Source: Candidatus Gallimonas merdae
Lineage (GTDB): Bacteria; Bacillota; Clostridia; Christensenellales; Borkfalkiaceae
Length of the DNA stretch: 64,000 nt
Direction: 5' to 3'
NCBI GenBank assembly: GCA_904419525.1
Contig: CAJFRT010000007.1
Location: forward strand, 104,761 to 168,760
Shown here: one piece after another, positions 18,724-27,314 of the stretch
Layout: the number at the start of each line of letters is the position of its first letter
How positions within the stretch are numbered: position 1 is the first letter of the stretch
The notes under the pieces: model-generated
What the model was told of the DNA's origin: nothing
The model's input: the letters and a program-made list of their open reading frames with translations, nothing else
Database searches by the model: none
Position numbers and translations under genes: made by a program

Positions 18724-20001
18724 ATGAGCGCTTACCAGGTACAACATCTTTCGCCGCACGGCATCATCGAGACAGATGTCCCCGCTTCCAAAAGCATTCT
18801 CAACCGTGCGCTGATCCTTTCGGCCTTCGGCAAGGGAGAAATTTTTCTCTCCTGCGGAGACTTTGCTGAGGATACGCAGGCAATGCTCTCCTGCTTCACA
18901 CAACTGGGAATCGGTTGGACGCGCGAAAAGAACGGGCTCCGGATTGTCGGCTGCGGCGGAAATGTTCCGAATAACCGCGCAGAACTCGATGTCTGTTCCG
19001 CAGGAACCGCGGCACGGTTTCTGACTGCGGCGCTTGCTTTTCTCGGCGGAGAATACACGCTGCATTCTTCCTTACAGATGCAGAAGCGTCCCATGGAAAT
19101 TCTCACAGTTCTGGAACGTTCCGGAGTACAGATCGAGTACTTGGGCGAGCCGGGTCATTTCCCCTTCCGGATGATTTCCCATGGAATTACGGCCGAAGAA
19201 CTTTCTGTTGATACCGATCTGAGCACACAGTATGCAAGCGGAATTTTGCTTGCCGCGGCCGTCAGCCGTCCGATCAGGCTGCATCTGACAGGAACCCGCA
19301 CAGACGGAAGTTACATCACAATGACCCTGCGCCTGTTGGAACAATTCGGCGCACAGTGGTCACGCACGGAAAACACCGTCTGCGTCACCCCTTCGGAGCG
19401 TGCACCCGAATCGCTTGAGATCGAAGCAGATCTTTCCGCCGCATGCTACTTTTACGCAATGTCGCTTCTTTTATCTGCCTGCGTCCGCGTACGGCGCGTT
19501 CATTCCGACACCATGCAGGGTGACAGGAAATTTCTTGACCTCCTGAAATCACGCGGCGTCCGTTTTACGGATACCCCCGAAGGATTGCTCGCCGACGGAA
19601 GCAGGGTCTCTGCCTATCGGGGATTTACCGAAAACATGCGTGACTTTTCAGATCAGGCGCTCACTGTTGCCGCCCTCGCGCCCTTTGCCGCAACCCCCAC
19701 ACAAATCACCGGAATCGGTCATATCCGCAGACAGGAGTGCGACCGGATCCACGCCATCGTCAAAAATCTGAATGCGATCGGCGTCATCGCCACGGAGCAG
19801 GAGGACGACGTAACGATACTCCCCTCCGCTGTACACGGCGGAACAATCCGGACATTCGGCGATCATCGGGTCGCAATGGCATTTGCTTTGATCGGCCTGA
19901 AGGCCGGAAACATCGTCATCGACGATCCGCTCTGTTGCAGAAAAACATTTATAAATTATTTTGATATCCTTGACAAACTGACAAAAACAGGGAGCGCATG
20001 A
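18724..20001 (+). CDS. aroA: 3-phosphoshikimate 1-carboxyvinyltransferase (EPSP synthase)
   Basis: Condenses phosphoenolpyruvate with shikimate-3-phosphate in the shikimate pathway. The 425-residue protein shows the substrate loop DVPASKSILNRALIL near the N-terminus, CSAGTAARFLTAAL (phosphate binding), LSTQYASGIL, and the C-terminal IRRQECDRIHA and FGDHRVAMAFAL motifs. The frame is open 54 codons further upstream, but that region contains the promoter and the opposite gene's start; the ATG at 18724 gives the normal N-terminus. Its last codons form the left arm of the terminator at 19985-20014. Confidence 0.95.
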   Translation: MSAYQVQHLSPHGIIETDVPASKSILNRALILSAFGKGEIFLSCGDFAEDTQAMLSCFTQLGIGWTREKNGLRIVGCGGNVPNNRAELDVCSAGTAARFLTAALAFLGGEYTLHSSLQMQKRPMEILTVLERSGVQIEYLGEPGHFPFRMISHGITAEELSVDTDLSTQYASGILLAAAVSRPIRLHLTGTRTDGSYITMTLRLLEQFGAQWSRTENTVCVTPSERAPESLEIEADLSAACYFYAMSLLLSACVRVRRVHSDTMQGDRKFLDLLKSRGVRFTDTPEGLLADGSRVSAYRGFTENMRDFSDQALTVAALAPFAATPTQITGIGHIRRQECDRIHAIVKNLNAIGVIATEQEDDVTILPSAVHGGTIRTFGDHRVAMAFALIGLKAGNIVIDDPLCCRKTFINYFDILDKLTKTGSA

Positions 20002-20014
20002 AGCGCTCCCTGTT
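19985..20014. terminator. Bidirectional terminator embedded in the aroA 3' end
   Basis: Arms AACAGGGAGCGC / GCGCTCCCTGTT flank the loop ATGA, which contains most of the aroA stop codon (19999-20001). On the minus strand it follows the stop of the DtxR-like gene (20015-20017) and runs into a T-rich stretch, so that gene is terminated best; on the plus strand the U run is short. Confidence 0.8.
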
Positions 20015-20380
20015 TCAGTTCTCAGAAAAATATTTTTTTATGATCTCAAACAATTCATCGGATACAACATGTTCGACCCGACAAGCATTTTCTTCGGCAA
20101 CATTTGCCGGCGCCCCCATTCTGATGAACGCATTGGTGAAAACGCGGTGTTTTTCGTAAATGTCCTCCGCCTTTTTCTGTCCTGCCGCCGTGAGCGTGAT
20201 ATCACCGTTTTCGTCAATGCGGATCAGGCCGCTGTCCTGCAACAGATTGACGGCACGCGAAACGCTGGATTTCGCATAGCCAAGCTCTTCCACGATATCC
20301 ACCGACCTGACATTTGCCTTGCGCATACGCAAAAGCAAAATCGTTTCAAGATACATTTCCTGTGATTCATGCGTTCTCAT
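20015..20380 (-). CDS. DtxR/MntR-family metal-dependent regulator
   Basis: A 121-residue protein with an N-terminal winged helix (ESQEMYLETILLLRMR; RSVDIVEELGYAKSSVSRAVNLLQDSGLI) and the metal-dependent dimerisation helices (FTNAFIRMGAPANVAEENACRVEHVVSDELFEII) of the MntR/DtxR family. The E-x2-C-x2-EH pattern corresponds to the metal site. It lacks the SH3-like domain and is shorter than MntR. It probably represses metal-uptake genes when Mn or Fe is plentiful; no target operator was recognised here. TTTACA/TATAAT and an SD (AGGGTAG) precede the ATG. Confidence 0.88.
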   Translation of the reverse strand: MRTHESQEMYLETILLLRMRKANVRSVDIVEELGYAKSSVSRAVNLLQDSGLIRIDENGDITLTAAGQKKAEDIYEKHRVFTNAFIRMGAPANVAEENACRVEHVVSDELFEIIKKYFSEN

Positions 20381-20468
20381 CGTTCTACCCTGCCTTTTCC
20401 GTGATTATACTATATTTTCTTTTCTTTGTAAAGGGAATTTCCCGATTTCCGTCGATCATACAAAATGA

Positions 20469-20939
20469 TCAGATCAATCTTTCCCGCAACAGATACTCCA
20501 AAAATGCATTGCAGCCCTCAGAAATATCCGAAAATGTCTCATCGAAGTTTCCGGTATACCACGGATCCGCAATGGCCCGCGGACGCGCCGAATAATCGAG
20601 AAGCAGTCCTGTATGTGCTCGACAGCTTCCCAGAATGCGGCGCATATACCGCAGGTTCTCTGAATCCATTCCAAGGATATAATCCTGTTCCGCCCCGTAC
20701 TGCCGCGTCAGTAGCCGCGCCCGATGCGGAACAAGTGGAATGCCCTCCGCGGCAAGTTTTTCCCGCGTTCCGTAATGCGGGATATTTCCAAGTTCGTCTG
20801 TATGCGTCGCCGCAGAAGAAACGGAAAAACGGCCGGCATATCCTCTCTGCCGGACCAGAAAATCAAAGTAACTTTCTGCCATCGGAGAACGGCAGATGTT
20901 CCCGTGACAGACGAATAAAACTCTGATGTGATCTGCCAA
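20469..20939 (-). CDS. Low-molecular-weight protein-tyrosine phosphatase
   Basis: The catalytic P-loop VCHGNICRS (C-x5-R-S) sits at the N-terminus and the general-acid Asp loop DPWYTG lies near the C-terminus, both diagnostic of LMW-PTPases, which dephosphorylate tyrosine or, in Firmicutes, also arginine residues. The frame extends to an ATG at 20993, but a TTG at 20939 has GGGGAGG nine bases upstream and gives a 156-residue protein starting LADHIRVLFVCHGN, the normal family length. Confidence 0.88.
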   Translation of the reverse strand: MADHIRVLFVCHGNICRSPMAESYFDFLVRQRGYAGRFSVSSAATHTDELGNIPHYGTREKLAAEGIPLVPHRARLLTRQYGAEQDYILGMDSENLRYMRRILGSCRAHTGLLLDYSARPRAIADPWYTGNFDETFSDISEGCNAFLEYLLRERLI

Positions 20940-21021
20940 AATATCAGACCTCCCCACTTTACTAAAAATACCGCTAAGAGAAAAAACCCGCAAACGGTGT
21001 CGATTTTTGTCGGAAAATAGG

Positions 21022-21050
21022 TTACAAAAGTCCTGGAAATCAAGTATAAT
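21022..21050 (+). promoter_or_regulatory. Promoter of the Xre-type gene, predicted leaderless
   Basis: TTACAA (21022-21027), 17 bp, TATAAT (21045-21050), then ACTTTC and ATG at 21057: exactly the same 6-nt gap as at aroA and the YgjP-like gene. Confidence 0.75.
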
Positions 21051-21056
21051 ACTTTC

Positions 21057-21269
21057 ATGAAAATTTTCTCAGAACGCCTCATCGAGCTCAGGAAAGAACG
21101 TGGTCTTTCTCAGGCCACCGTCGCCAAAGACCTGAATGTCAGCCTGGGGATCATCTGCTATTGGGAAACCAACAAGAGTGATCCGACCGCAGGAAATATC
21201 GCAAAAATTGCGCGTTACTTTAACGTTTCAGCTGACTACTTACTCGGACTGAGCGACCGCACAGAATAA
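21057..21269 (+). CDS. Small Xre-family (Cro/CI-type) transcriptional regulator
   Basis: A 70-residue protein that is a single helix-turn-helix domain (LIELRKERGLSQATVAKDLNVSLGIICYWETNKSDP … IARYFNVSADYLLGLSD). No sensor or oligomerisation domain follows. No SD is present and the promoter points to translation of a leaderless mRNA. It stands alone, with its own terminator, between the phosphatase and M50-like genes; target unknown. Confidence 0.88.
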   Translation: MKIFSERLIELRKERGLSQATVAKDLNVSLGIICYWETNKSDPTAGNIAKIARYFNVSADYLLGLSDRTE

Positions 21270-21366
21270 CCGCTAAGACGTCAATTCCTTCAGTTCATTC
21301 CCTTACCGCCTTCCTTTTCCTTCGCGACCCACTTGCACACGGCATCGGAAATACGGTTGTTTTATT

Positions 21367-21394
21367 CTGCCCTCGGGCAGGTTTTTTATTTTTT
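21367..21394 (+). terminator. Terminator after the Xre-type gene
   Basis: CTGCC-CTC-GGGCAG hairpin followed by GTTTTTTATTTTTT. The 97 bases between the gene and the hairpin show no ORF with an SD. Confidence 0.8.
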
Positions 21395-22221
21395 CAGGAC
21401 AATTCTTCCGATACTGTTCCGGATTCTTCGGAAATACTCCGCAGCCGCGCGTCAATCCGCTCCGCGCCGGAAATGTCACCGGACGCAGAAAGATATTCCT
21501 TCTGTAATTTCAGAAGTTCTGAAAAAACGGGACTGTCTTCCCGGATCACGGGGACATCGAAAAGCAAACCGCGCGGAATCTCTGCCAGGGTGACATCGGT
21601 CAGCAAGGACTGCACCTTCATGACCCGGATCGCAATTTCCGTCTCCCCGGTTTTTCCGATCAATTCCGCAAGCACGAGCCCGTCTGTCTTCCCTGAGAGA
21701 AATTCTGCGGGCAGGAGCTCGGAAAGCGCCTCGGCAAGCACAGAGGGCGCACATAGTGCAAAGAAAAAAAGCGCCGGGTGCGGCGGGAGCAATCCCCAAA
21801 GAAGCAGAAAGATTACCCCGTACATAAGTCCGAAAAGCGGCCCGCCGAGTGACGCCGCAAACAGCCTGACATGTGCGCCGCGCACCTTTCGCAATGCAAA
21901 TTGCGTTTCTCCGGCAGGCCTCCCCTTTGAAAATTTCAGGCCGTCTCTTCCGACACAGAGCCAGCCGACGCGCACCCGACCGATACGCAGGCCTGCGCAC
22001 AGTCCGAACAGAAGATGCCCCGATTCATGAACCACATAGGGAAACCCCAGCACCAGCAGGCACGCAACGGCGCCGATGCTGACGTATCCCGCAGTCATTT
22101 TTTCTTCTGTTGTCTGCAGCATCGTCATTTCATACCAGATCATGGCAACGGTTCCGGCCACGGCACACAAAAAAAGAACAACCCCGATCGCCGACGCCGC
22201 ATGACGGGAAATCCTTTTCAT
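21394..22221 (-). CDS. M50-like membrane metalloprotease homologue
   Basis: A 275-residue membrane protein: N-terminal helix (about 8-30), second helix (about 43-62) running into VVHESGHLLFGLC, an HExxH zinc motif at the membrane interface, then two to three more helices and LSGKTDGLVL, reminiscent of the second M50 (site-2 protease) motif. The last 80 residues are soluble and helical. Substrate unknown; it may be a site-2-like protease with a short C-terminal extension. Its start overlaps the ppx stop by 4 bp (ATGA), so it belongs to the yabP operon transcript. Confidence 0.65.
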   Translation of the reverse strand: MKRISRHAASAIGVVLFLCAVAGTVAMIWYEMTMLQTTEEKMTAGYVSIGAVACLLVLGFPYVVHESGHLLFGLCAGLRIGRVRVGWLCVGRDGLKFSKGRPAGETQFALRKVRGAHVRLFAASLGGPLFGLMYGVIFLLLWGLLPPHPALFFFALCAPSVLAEALSELLPAEFLSGKTDGLVLAELIGKTGETEIAIRVMKVQSLLTDVTLAEIPRGLLFDVPVIREDSPVFSELLKLQKEYLSASGDISGAERIDARLRSISEESGTVSEELS

Positions 22222-23087
22222 ATCAGCCCCCGCACGGCAAGATAACCTTCAAGGTTGTCCGCATCGGAAAAATACACTTCCGGGAGATGGAGTTTCTCTA
22301 CAGCCGCCGAAAGCAAGACAGCCGCACCCGCAATCACATCTGCGCGCCGTAAATCCATGCCGGGAATTTTTTTGCGCTCTTCCACCGGAAGCGATAGCAG
22401 GCGTCCGGAGATTTCCGAAAGCCAGTCGCGCGGTAAGGAAAGCCCGTTCAATTTCTTCGCATCGTACTCCGAAAGGCCGAGTCTGATACTTGCAAGTGTA
22501 GATGCGGTTCCGCCGATCGCATACATCTGTGCAGGCCCGCAAATTCCGTGCAGAGGGTGCAGCGCATCTTCCACAAAAGCACGGATCTTTCGGGGATCCT
22601 GCCCGCACTGTTCCAGAATACGCACCGCTCCGATCGGAAGGCTGACCGAAAAAACGATCTCCCCGCCCCGACGAATGCAGATCTCCGTGCTTGCTCCGCC
22701 AATATCGATCATTCCGCCGTCCGAATGCCCGAGCGCGCCGGAAAGTCCGAGCAAAGCCTCCTCTTCCCCGGAGATCACATCAACATTCAGTCCGCACATC
22801 TGCCGGACAAGGGCACAAAAATCGCCACCGTTGGCAGCGCTCCTCACGGCCGCCGTCGCAAATGCCAGTACATGCGCATTTTCTTTTTGTCCTTCATGAT
22901 AAAAATCTGCGACGGCACGCGCTGTGCGCTCCATCGCAGACTGACAGAGCGACCCGCTGGCGGAGAGCCCCTCCGCAAGGCGGGTCGTACATACTTTTTT
23001 ATACAAAGTACCGTCCGCCCAAAGCATCAGGCGAACGGAATTGGAACCGATATCGATTACTGCGTATTTCATGGGGATCTTGCTCAC
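22218..23087 (-). CDS. Ppx/GppA-family phosphatase
   Basis: Hydrolyses inorganic polyphosphate or pppGpp, which the sequence cannot distinguish. ASKHA-fold motifs are visible: AVIDIGSNSVRLML (phosphate 1), the E-A-A-L loop ISGEEEALLGLSGAL, and MIDIGGASTEI (phosphate 2). At 289 residues it contains only the two catalytic domains. GTG at 23087 overlaps the upstream stop (GTGA); an ATG five codons later would match the family start more exactly. Confidence 0.88.
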   Translation of the reverse strand: MSKIPMKYAVIDIGSNSVRLMLWADGTLYKKVCTTRLAEGLSASGSLCQSAMERTARAVADFYHEGQKENAHVLAFATAAVRSAANGGDFCALVRQMCGLNVDVISGEEEALLGLSGALGHSDGGMIDIGGASTEICIRRGGEIVFSVSLPIGAVRILEQCGQDPRKIRAFVEDALHPLHGICGPAQMYAIGGTASTLASIRLGLSEYDAKKLNGLSLPRDWLSEISGRLLSLPVEERKKIPGMDLRRADVIAGAAVLLSAAVEKLHLPEVYFSDADNLEGYLAVRGLI

Positions 23088-23365
23088 CTGGAAACGATCC
23101 AGCCGCGCTCAATTGCCAGCTCGCGGAGCGCCTCTTCCGACTGAAGAAAATCAAGCGTGATCTCGCCGTTTTTAAGAAGCTCTTCATATCTTGCGATCTC
23201 GGCGTCATATTCCGCTTTTCTTTTGTTGGCAATCCCGATCTGCACGAACTGCACGATGAGAATGACCACAAGAAAGAGAATGAGCAAAACTCCCGCGGCA
23301 GTTCCGCCCGCCGCGATCTTCCTCATTTTTTCGTCGGTAATACCCGTCTTTCTTTTTCCGGACAT
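23084..23365 (-). CDS. divIC: DivIC/FtsB-type septum formation initiator
   Basis: A 93-residue bitopic protein: basic cytoplasmic N-terminus, one strong membrane segment (GGTAAGVLLILFLVVILIVQ, about 20-40) and an extracellular coiled coil (ANKRKAEYDAEIARYEELLKN). This is the architecture of DivIC/FtsB, which joins the divisome in a complex with FtsL and DivIB. ATG at 23365 has AAGGGGA; it lies 43 bp inside yabQ. The yabP-yabQ-divIC order is typical of spore-forming Firmicutes. Confidence 0.85.
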   Translation of the reverse strand: MSGKRKTGITDEKMRKIAAGGTAAGVLLILFLVVILIVQFVQIGIANKRKAEYDAEIARYEELLKNGEITLDFLQSEEALRELAIERGWIVSR

Positions 23366-23694
23366 CTGTACCGTCCCCTTCGTACTCGTTTCAACCCATT
23401 ATATATCTTTTTTCCGAAAAATGCAACAATTTTGTGCAAAGTTTTCAGATAGAGGAAAAAGCCGAGTGCACAGGCCAGAAATGTATAAAACCTGAGATCG
23501 GGAAACGCAAGCGAAACGGAGACAAACAGATAAAATGCCGCAAACAGAATGCAGAACAAAATATCCGTCACGATCACGACCGGTCTTTTTGCAACGGGAG
23601 CACGGATCAGACAGATCAGATCATACATCAATCCGCCTACCACGCCGCAGCAGATGCCGACAAGAAAAACATAAAATTGATCGGTTCCGTTCAT
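23323..23694 (-). CDS. yabQ: Sporulation membrane protein YabQ
   Basis: A 123-residue protein with about four membrane segments and a basic C-terminal tail (KRVRRGRYRC). Hydropathy pattern, length and position between yabP and divIC identify YabQ, which in Bacillus localises to the forespore membrane and is needed for cortex formation. Its start overlaps the yabP stop by 4 bp. Confidence 0.85.
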   Translation of the reverse strand: MNGTDQFYVFLVGICCGVVGGLMYDLICLIRAPVAKRPVVIVTDILFCILFAAFYLFVSVSLAFPDLRFYTFLACALGFFLYLKTLHKIVAFFGKKIYNGLKRVRRGRYRCPEKERRVLPTKK

Positions 23695-23948
23695 TTAAAC
23701 AGATGAGACGCACCCTTGACGGTCTGCGAAAAACGAATGCTGTCCACGTTCCCGCTCGCCGTAAAATTTCCGCTCCCTTCCGAAAAAGAAAGCACCTTCA
23801 GTTTGCTTCCTTCAATGCGCGCCTTTTTTCCTCCGACCGTGAGGCGTATCTCCCGATCGGAGAACGAATCCACACGTTCCACCCCTGTCAGAGCAAGTCT
23901 GGATTGGTTTTCAAGTGTAAGAATACTTTGCCTGATTTCATTCTGCAT
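23691..23948 (-). CDS. yabP: Sporulation protein YabP
   Basis: An 85-residue soluble protein: the LENQSRLALTGVERVDSFSDREIRLTV segment and strand-rich remainder match the YabP/YqfC family, expressed in the mother cell during sporulation. It begins the yabP-yabQ-divIC-ppx-M50-like operon. A terminator of the preceding typA gene and promoter-like site 4 lie upstream. Confidence 0.85.
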   Translation of the reverse strand: MQNEIRQSILTLENQSRLALTGVERVDSFSDREIRLTVGGKKARIEGSKLKVLSFSEGSGNFTASGNVDSIRFSQTVKGASHLFK

Positions 23949-23972
23949 ACTTTACTGTATGCCTGTCTACCG

Positions 23973-24003
23973 AAAAAAATCCGCCTGAACGGCGGAATTT
24001 TTC
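23973..24003. terminator. Terminator between typA and yabP
   Basis: ATTCCGCC/GGCGGAT stem with A and T runs on both sides. On the minus strand it lies 12 bases after the -10 element of site 4, so a transcript starting there would meet this hairpin at once. Confidence 0.8.
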
Positions 24004-24014
24004 CCAATTCAAAT

Positions 24015-24043
24015 GTATTACGTCTGACATAATACCATGCAAA
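24015..24043 (-). promoter_or_regulatory. Site 4 of the palindromic promoter-like motif
   Basis: Minus strand: TTTGCA (24038-24043), 17 bp, TAATAC (24015-24020); spacer palindrome ATTACGTC-T-GACATAAT. It lies in the 97-bp gap between the typA stop and yabP start. Confidence 0.5.
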
Positions 24044-24044
24044 C

Positions 24045-25871
24045 TTATTGCAATTTGGCTTTTGCACGCGCTTTAGCACGCAATTCGCTGTCAAGAATGC
24101 GCTTGCGGATACGCACATTGAGCGGCGTGATTTCAAGGAGCTCGTCGTCTCCGATAAATTCAAGCGCTTCTTCCAGACTGAGCTTCTTGGGCGTGATCAG
24201 GCGGAGCGCATCGTCCGAAGAGGAAGAGCGGGTATTGGTAAGGTGCTTCGTCTTACAGACGTTCACGTTGATGTCCTCGTCCTTCGGTGAAAAACCGATG
24301 ACCATTCCCTCATAGACGGGCGTTCCGGGTCCGATAAAGAGCGTTCCCCTCCCCTGCGCGTTGTAGAGCCCGTATGTGACGGCTTCTCCCGTTTCAAAGG
24401 CGACGAGCGATCCCGTGGAGCGGCGGCTGATCTCCCCTTTGTAGGGCTGATATTCAAAGAAGACCGAGCTCATGACGCCTTCACCCTTTGTATCAGTCAG
24501 GAATTCACTCTTATACCCGAACAGTCCGCGGGCAGGGACAAGAAATTCCAGCCGCATACGGGAGCCCATTGCATGCATATGAACAAGCTCGCCCTTCCGC
24601 TCTCCCATGCTCTGGAAAATCGGGCCGGTATTATCCTCCGGCACATCGACGATCAGACGTTCCACCGGCTCATACTTCACACCGTCGATTTCATGGTAAA
24701 GCACTTTCGGGGAGCTCACCTGAAATTCGTATCCTTCCCGGCGCATCGTTTCGATCAGAATGGAAAGGTGCATTTCCCCGCGTCCGCTGACACGGAAAGC
24801 ATCCGTCGAATCGGTATCTTCCACCCTGAGCGAAACATCGCGCAAAAGCTCGCGGTAAAGTCTGTCGCGCAGATGCCGGGTCGTGACGAACTTGCCCTCC
24901 TTCCCCGCAAACGGGGAGTCATTGACAGAAAAAATCATTTCTACGGTCGGATCGGAGATCTTGACAAAGGCCGCCGGCTCCACGCAATCGGAAGCGCAGA
25001 CCGTATCGCCGATGTTGATCTTCTCAAGGCCGGAAAAACATACGATATCTCCTGCCGAAGCACTGTCGCACGGAACACGGCTCAGCCCCTCGATTTCATA
25101 GAGATTGACGATTTTTCCGCGCAGAGAAACTTCCGGGTGATTATAATTGCAGACTACAACGTCCGCATTCTGTTTTGCGACGCCGCGCTCTACTCTTCCA
25201 ATCCCGATCCGCCCCACATACTCGTTGTAGTCAATGGAGGACACCAGGATCTGCAATGCCCCCTTGTCGTCCATATCGAGCGGCGGGAAGTGCGACAGAA
25301 TGGTATCAAAGAGCGGTGTCAGGTCTGTTCCGCGCTCATTTTCATCGAGCGAAGACGTCCCGTCTCTGCCGGAGCAGAACACAAACGGGCTCTCAAGCTG
25401 ATCGTCGGAAGCATCGAGATCCATCAGAAGTTCCAGCACCTCGTCGATCACCTCTTTGATGCGCGCATCGGGGCGGTCGATCTTATTGACGACAATGATC
25501 AGCCTGAGCCCCATTTCCAGGGCTTTCTGCGTGACAAAACGTGTTTGCGGCATAGGTCCTTCTGCTGCGTCCACAAGGATCAGGACGCCCGAGACCATTT
25601 TCAGGACCCGTTCCACTTCGCCTGAGAAGTCGGCATGTCCCGGCGTATCGACAATGTTGATCTTGACGCCCTTATAATGAACGGAAGTATTCTTTGCAAG
25701 AATGGTGATCCCGCGCTCCCGTTCAAGATCGCCGGAGTCCATGACGCGCTCTTCGACCACCTGGTTTTCGCGGAAAGTTCCCGCCTGTTTGAGCATCTGA
25801 TCGACCAGCGTCGTCTTTCCGTGGTCGACGTGCGCAATGATTGCAATATTTCTTAAATCCTCTCTGACCAT
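24045..25871 (-). CDS. typA: Ribosome-associated GTPase BipA/TypA
   Basis: A translational GTPase involved in ribosome assembly and stress adaptation. G1 [10 protein letters not shown] (about 12-21), G2 region [11 protein letters not shown]3 DTPGHADF and G4 NKID are all visible, followed by EF-G-like domains and the BipA-specific C-terminal domain ([41 protein letters not shown]). The true start is the ATG at 25871 ([16 protein letters not shown]), giving 608 residues, the normal size; AGAGG precedes it. A longer open frame upstream lacks family similarity. Confidence 0.95.
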   Translation of the reverse strand: MVREDLRNIAIIAHVDHGKTTLVDQMLKQAGTFRENQVVEERVMDSGDLERERGITILAKNTSVHYKGVKINIVDTPGHADFSGEVERVLKMVSGVLILVDAAEGPMPQTRFVTQKALEMGLRLIIVVNKIDRPDARIKEVIDEVLELLMDLDASDDQLESPFVFCSGRDGTSSLDENERGTDLTPLFDTILSHFPPLDMDDKGALQILVSSIDYNEYVGRIGIGRVERGVAKQNADVVVCNYNHPEVSLRGKIVNLYEIEGLSRVPCDSASAGDIVCFSGLEKINIGDTVCASDCVEPAAFVKISDPTVEMIFSVNDSPFAGKEGKFVTTRHLRDRLYRELLRDVSLRVEDTDSTDAFRVSGRGEMHLSILIETMRREGYEFQVSSPKVLYHEIDGVKYEPVERLIVDVPEDNTGPIFQSMGERKGELVHMHAMGSRMRLEFLVPARGLFGYKSEFLTDTKGEGVMSSVFFEYQPYKGEISRRSTGSLVAFETGEAVTYGLYNAQGRGTLFIGPGTPVYEGMVIGFSPKDEDINVNVCKTKHLTNTRSSSSDDALRLITPKKLSLEEALEFIGDDELLEITPLNVRIRKRILDSELRAKARAKAKLQ

Positions 25872-25953
25872 AAAAACCTCTGTATTCTTTCGTCCAAGGA
25901 GGTATTGTAATACTTTTGGACGCTTTACGCAAGAAAAAATGTGCTTATCGGCG

Positions 25954-25976
25954 AAAAAAATTGCCCTGCAGGGCAA
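25954..25976 (-). terminator. Terminator after folA
   Basis: ATTGCCC-TGCA-GGGCAAT hairpin directly after the folA stop codon (25977-25979), followed on the minus strand by seven T residues. Confidence 0.85.
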
Positions 25977-26474
25977 TCATATCTGTTTGGGAGCCATATT
26001 CCGATACGTACAGAACCGGATCATATATCCATTGTCCTCCACGGGATCGCTCTCTGCCGTCAACCGGAAATGCTCATCGGCATCGAGATCGGGAACAAAC
26101 GTGTCGGCATTCCCGACGGCGTCGACCCGGGTCACCAGCACCTCCGAACAGTATGGAATCAGCGCACGATAGACGCTTGCACCGCCGATGACAAAGACAT
26201 CGTCCGCGGGATATTTTCCGACCTCGCGGAAAAGCTCTTCCGGCGAATGTACAACGATCACGTCTTCATCGAGCTCATCCGGACATAAAACGATATTGGT
26301 GCGGTTTTTCAGCGGCTTTCCCTCCGGAAAGGAACGGAGCGTATTCAGCCCCATCACGACCACTTTTCCCTTTGTCGTCTCACGGAAAAACTTCATATCT
26401 TTGGGGAGACGGAACATCAGATCGTTATTCCGCCCGATCCCCCATTCTCTGTCTGCATGAAAAATCGCTCTCAT
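25977..26474 (-). CDS. folA: Dihydrofolate reductase
   Basis: Reduces dihydrofolate to tetrahydrofolate with NADPH. The 165 residues include the N-terminal A-x-D-x2-x-G-I-G-x2-N segment (HADREWGIGRNNDLMFRLPKDMKFF), the NADPH-binding VVMGLNTLRSFP, and VIGGASVYRALIPYCSEVLVTRVDA. ATG overlaps the thyA stop by 4 bp, consistent with coupled thymidylate and folate metabolism. Last gene of the aroK operon. Confidence 0.95.
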   Translation of the reverse strand: MRAIFHADREWGIGRNNDLMFRLPKDMKFFRETTKGKVVVMGLNTLRSFPEGKPLKNRTNIVLCPDELDEDVIVVHSPEELFREVGKYPADDVFVIGGASVYRALIPYCSEVLVTRVDAVGNADTFVPDLDADEHFRLTAESDPVEDNGYMIRFCTYRNMAPKQI

Positions 26475-27301
26475 ATTGCCACCGGAATCTTAGTTGTCAA
26501 GGGTGTATACTCATAGTTTTCGAGCCGGAAACTGTCCACGGTGAAATCATAGAAATTATGCACATCGGGATCGACGATGAGTTTCGGCGCGGGCTTGGGC
26601 TCATTGCTGATGACTTCCCTGACGATCGGAATGTGCCGGTCGTAGAGATGCGCATCCGCAATGACGTGCACAAGTTCGCCCGCTTTCAGGCCGCTGACCT
26701 GCGCAAACATGATCAGAAGCACCGCATACTGCGTCACATTCCAGCCGTTTGCCGTCAACATATCGTTGGAACGCTGGTTGAGGATCCCGTTGAGCGTATC
26801 GCCCGAGACGTTGAACGTCATGGAATAGGCGCACGGATAGAGATGCATCTCGTGGAGATCCTCGAAATTATACAGATTGGTCATGATACGCCGCGACGCG
26901 GGATTGTGCTTCAGATCGAAGAGCACTCTGTCGACCTGATCGAATTCTCCCTCACGATAGATCGCTTTTTTCCCCAACTGATAGCCGTAAGCCTTCCCGA
27001 TGGAACCCGTTTCATCGGCCCAGCTGTCCCAGATATGTGAATTCAGATCATGAACGTTATTGCTCTTCTTCTGCCATATCCAGAGAATCTCGTCTACACA
27101 GGAACGAAACGCACAGCGGCGGATCGTCTGAATGGGAAATTCCTTACGCAGGTCATAGCGGTTGACGATCCCGAATTTTTTGACGGTATGCGCAGGCGTC
27201 CCGTCCTCCCAGTGCGGACGGACATTGGCCTCCGTATCCCAAACGCCGTTTTCCAGAATATCCTTACAGTTCGCAATAAAAATCTCGTCCGCTCTGCTCA
27301 T
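26471..27301 (-). CDS. thyA: Thymidylate synthase
   Basis: Methylates dUMP to dTMP with methylenetetrahydrofolate. The catalytic Cys lies in HLYPCAYSMTF, with the dUMP-binding RSNDMLTANGWNVTQYA block and the HVIADAHLYDRH folate region near the end. The enzyme is ThyA and not flavin-dependent ThyX. ATG at 27301 has a GGGAGAAG SD; the frame extends ten codons further but overlaps gltX. 276 residues. Confidence 0.95.
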   Translation of the reverse strand: MSRADEIFIANCKDILENGVWDTEANVRPHWEDGTPAHTVKKFGIVNRYDLRKEFPIQTIRRCAFRSCVDEILWIWQKKSNNVHDLNSHIWDSWADETGSIGKAYGYQLGKKAIYREGEFDQVDRVLFDLKHNPASRRIMTNLYNFEDLHEMHLYPCAYSMTFNVSGDTLNGILNQRSNDMLTANGWNVTQYAVLLIMFAQVSGLKAGELVHVIADAHLYDRHIPIVREVISNEPKPAPKLIVDPDVHNFYDFTVDSFRLENYEYTPLTTKIPVAI

Positions 27302-27314
27302 CGTTCTTCTCCCT

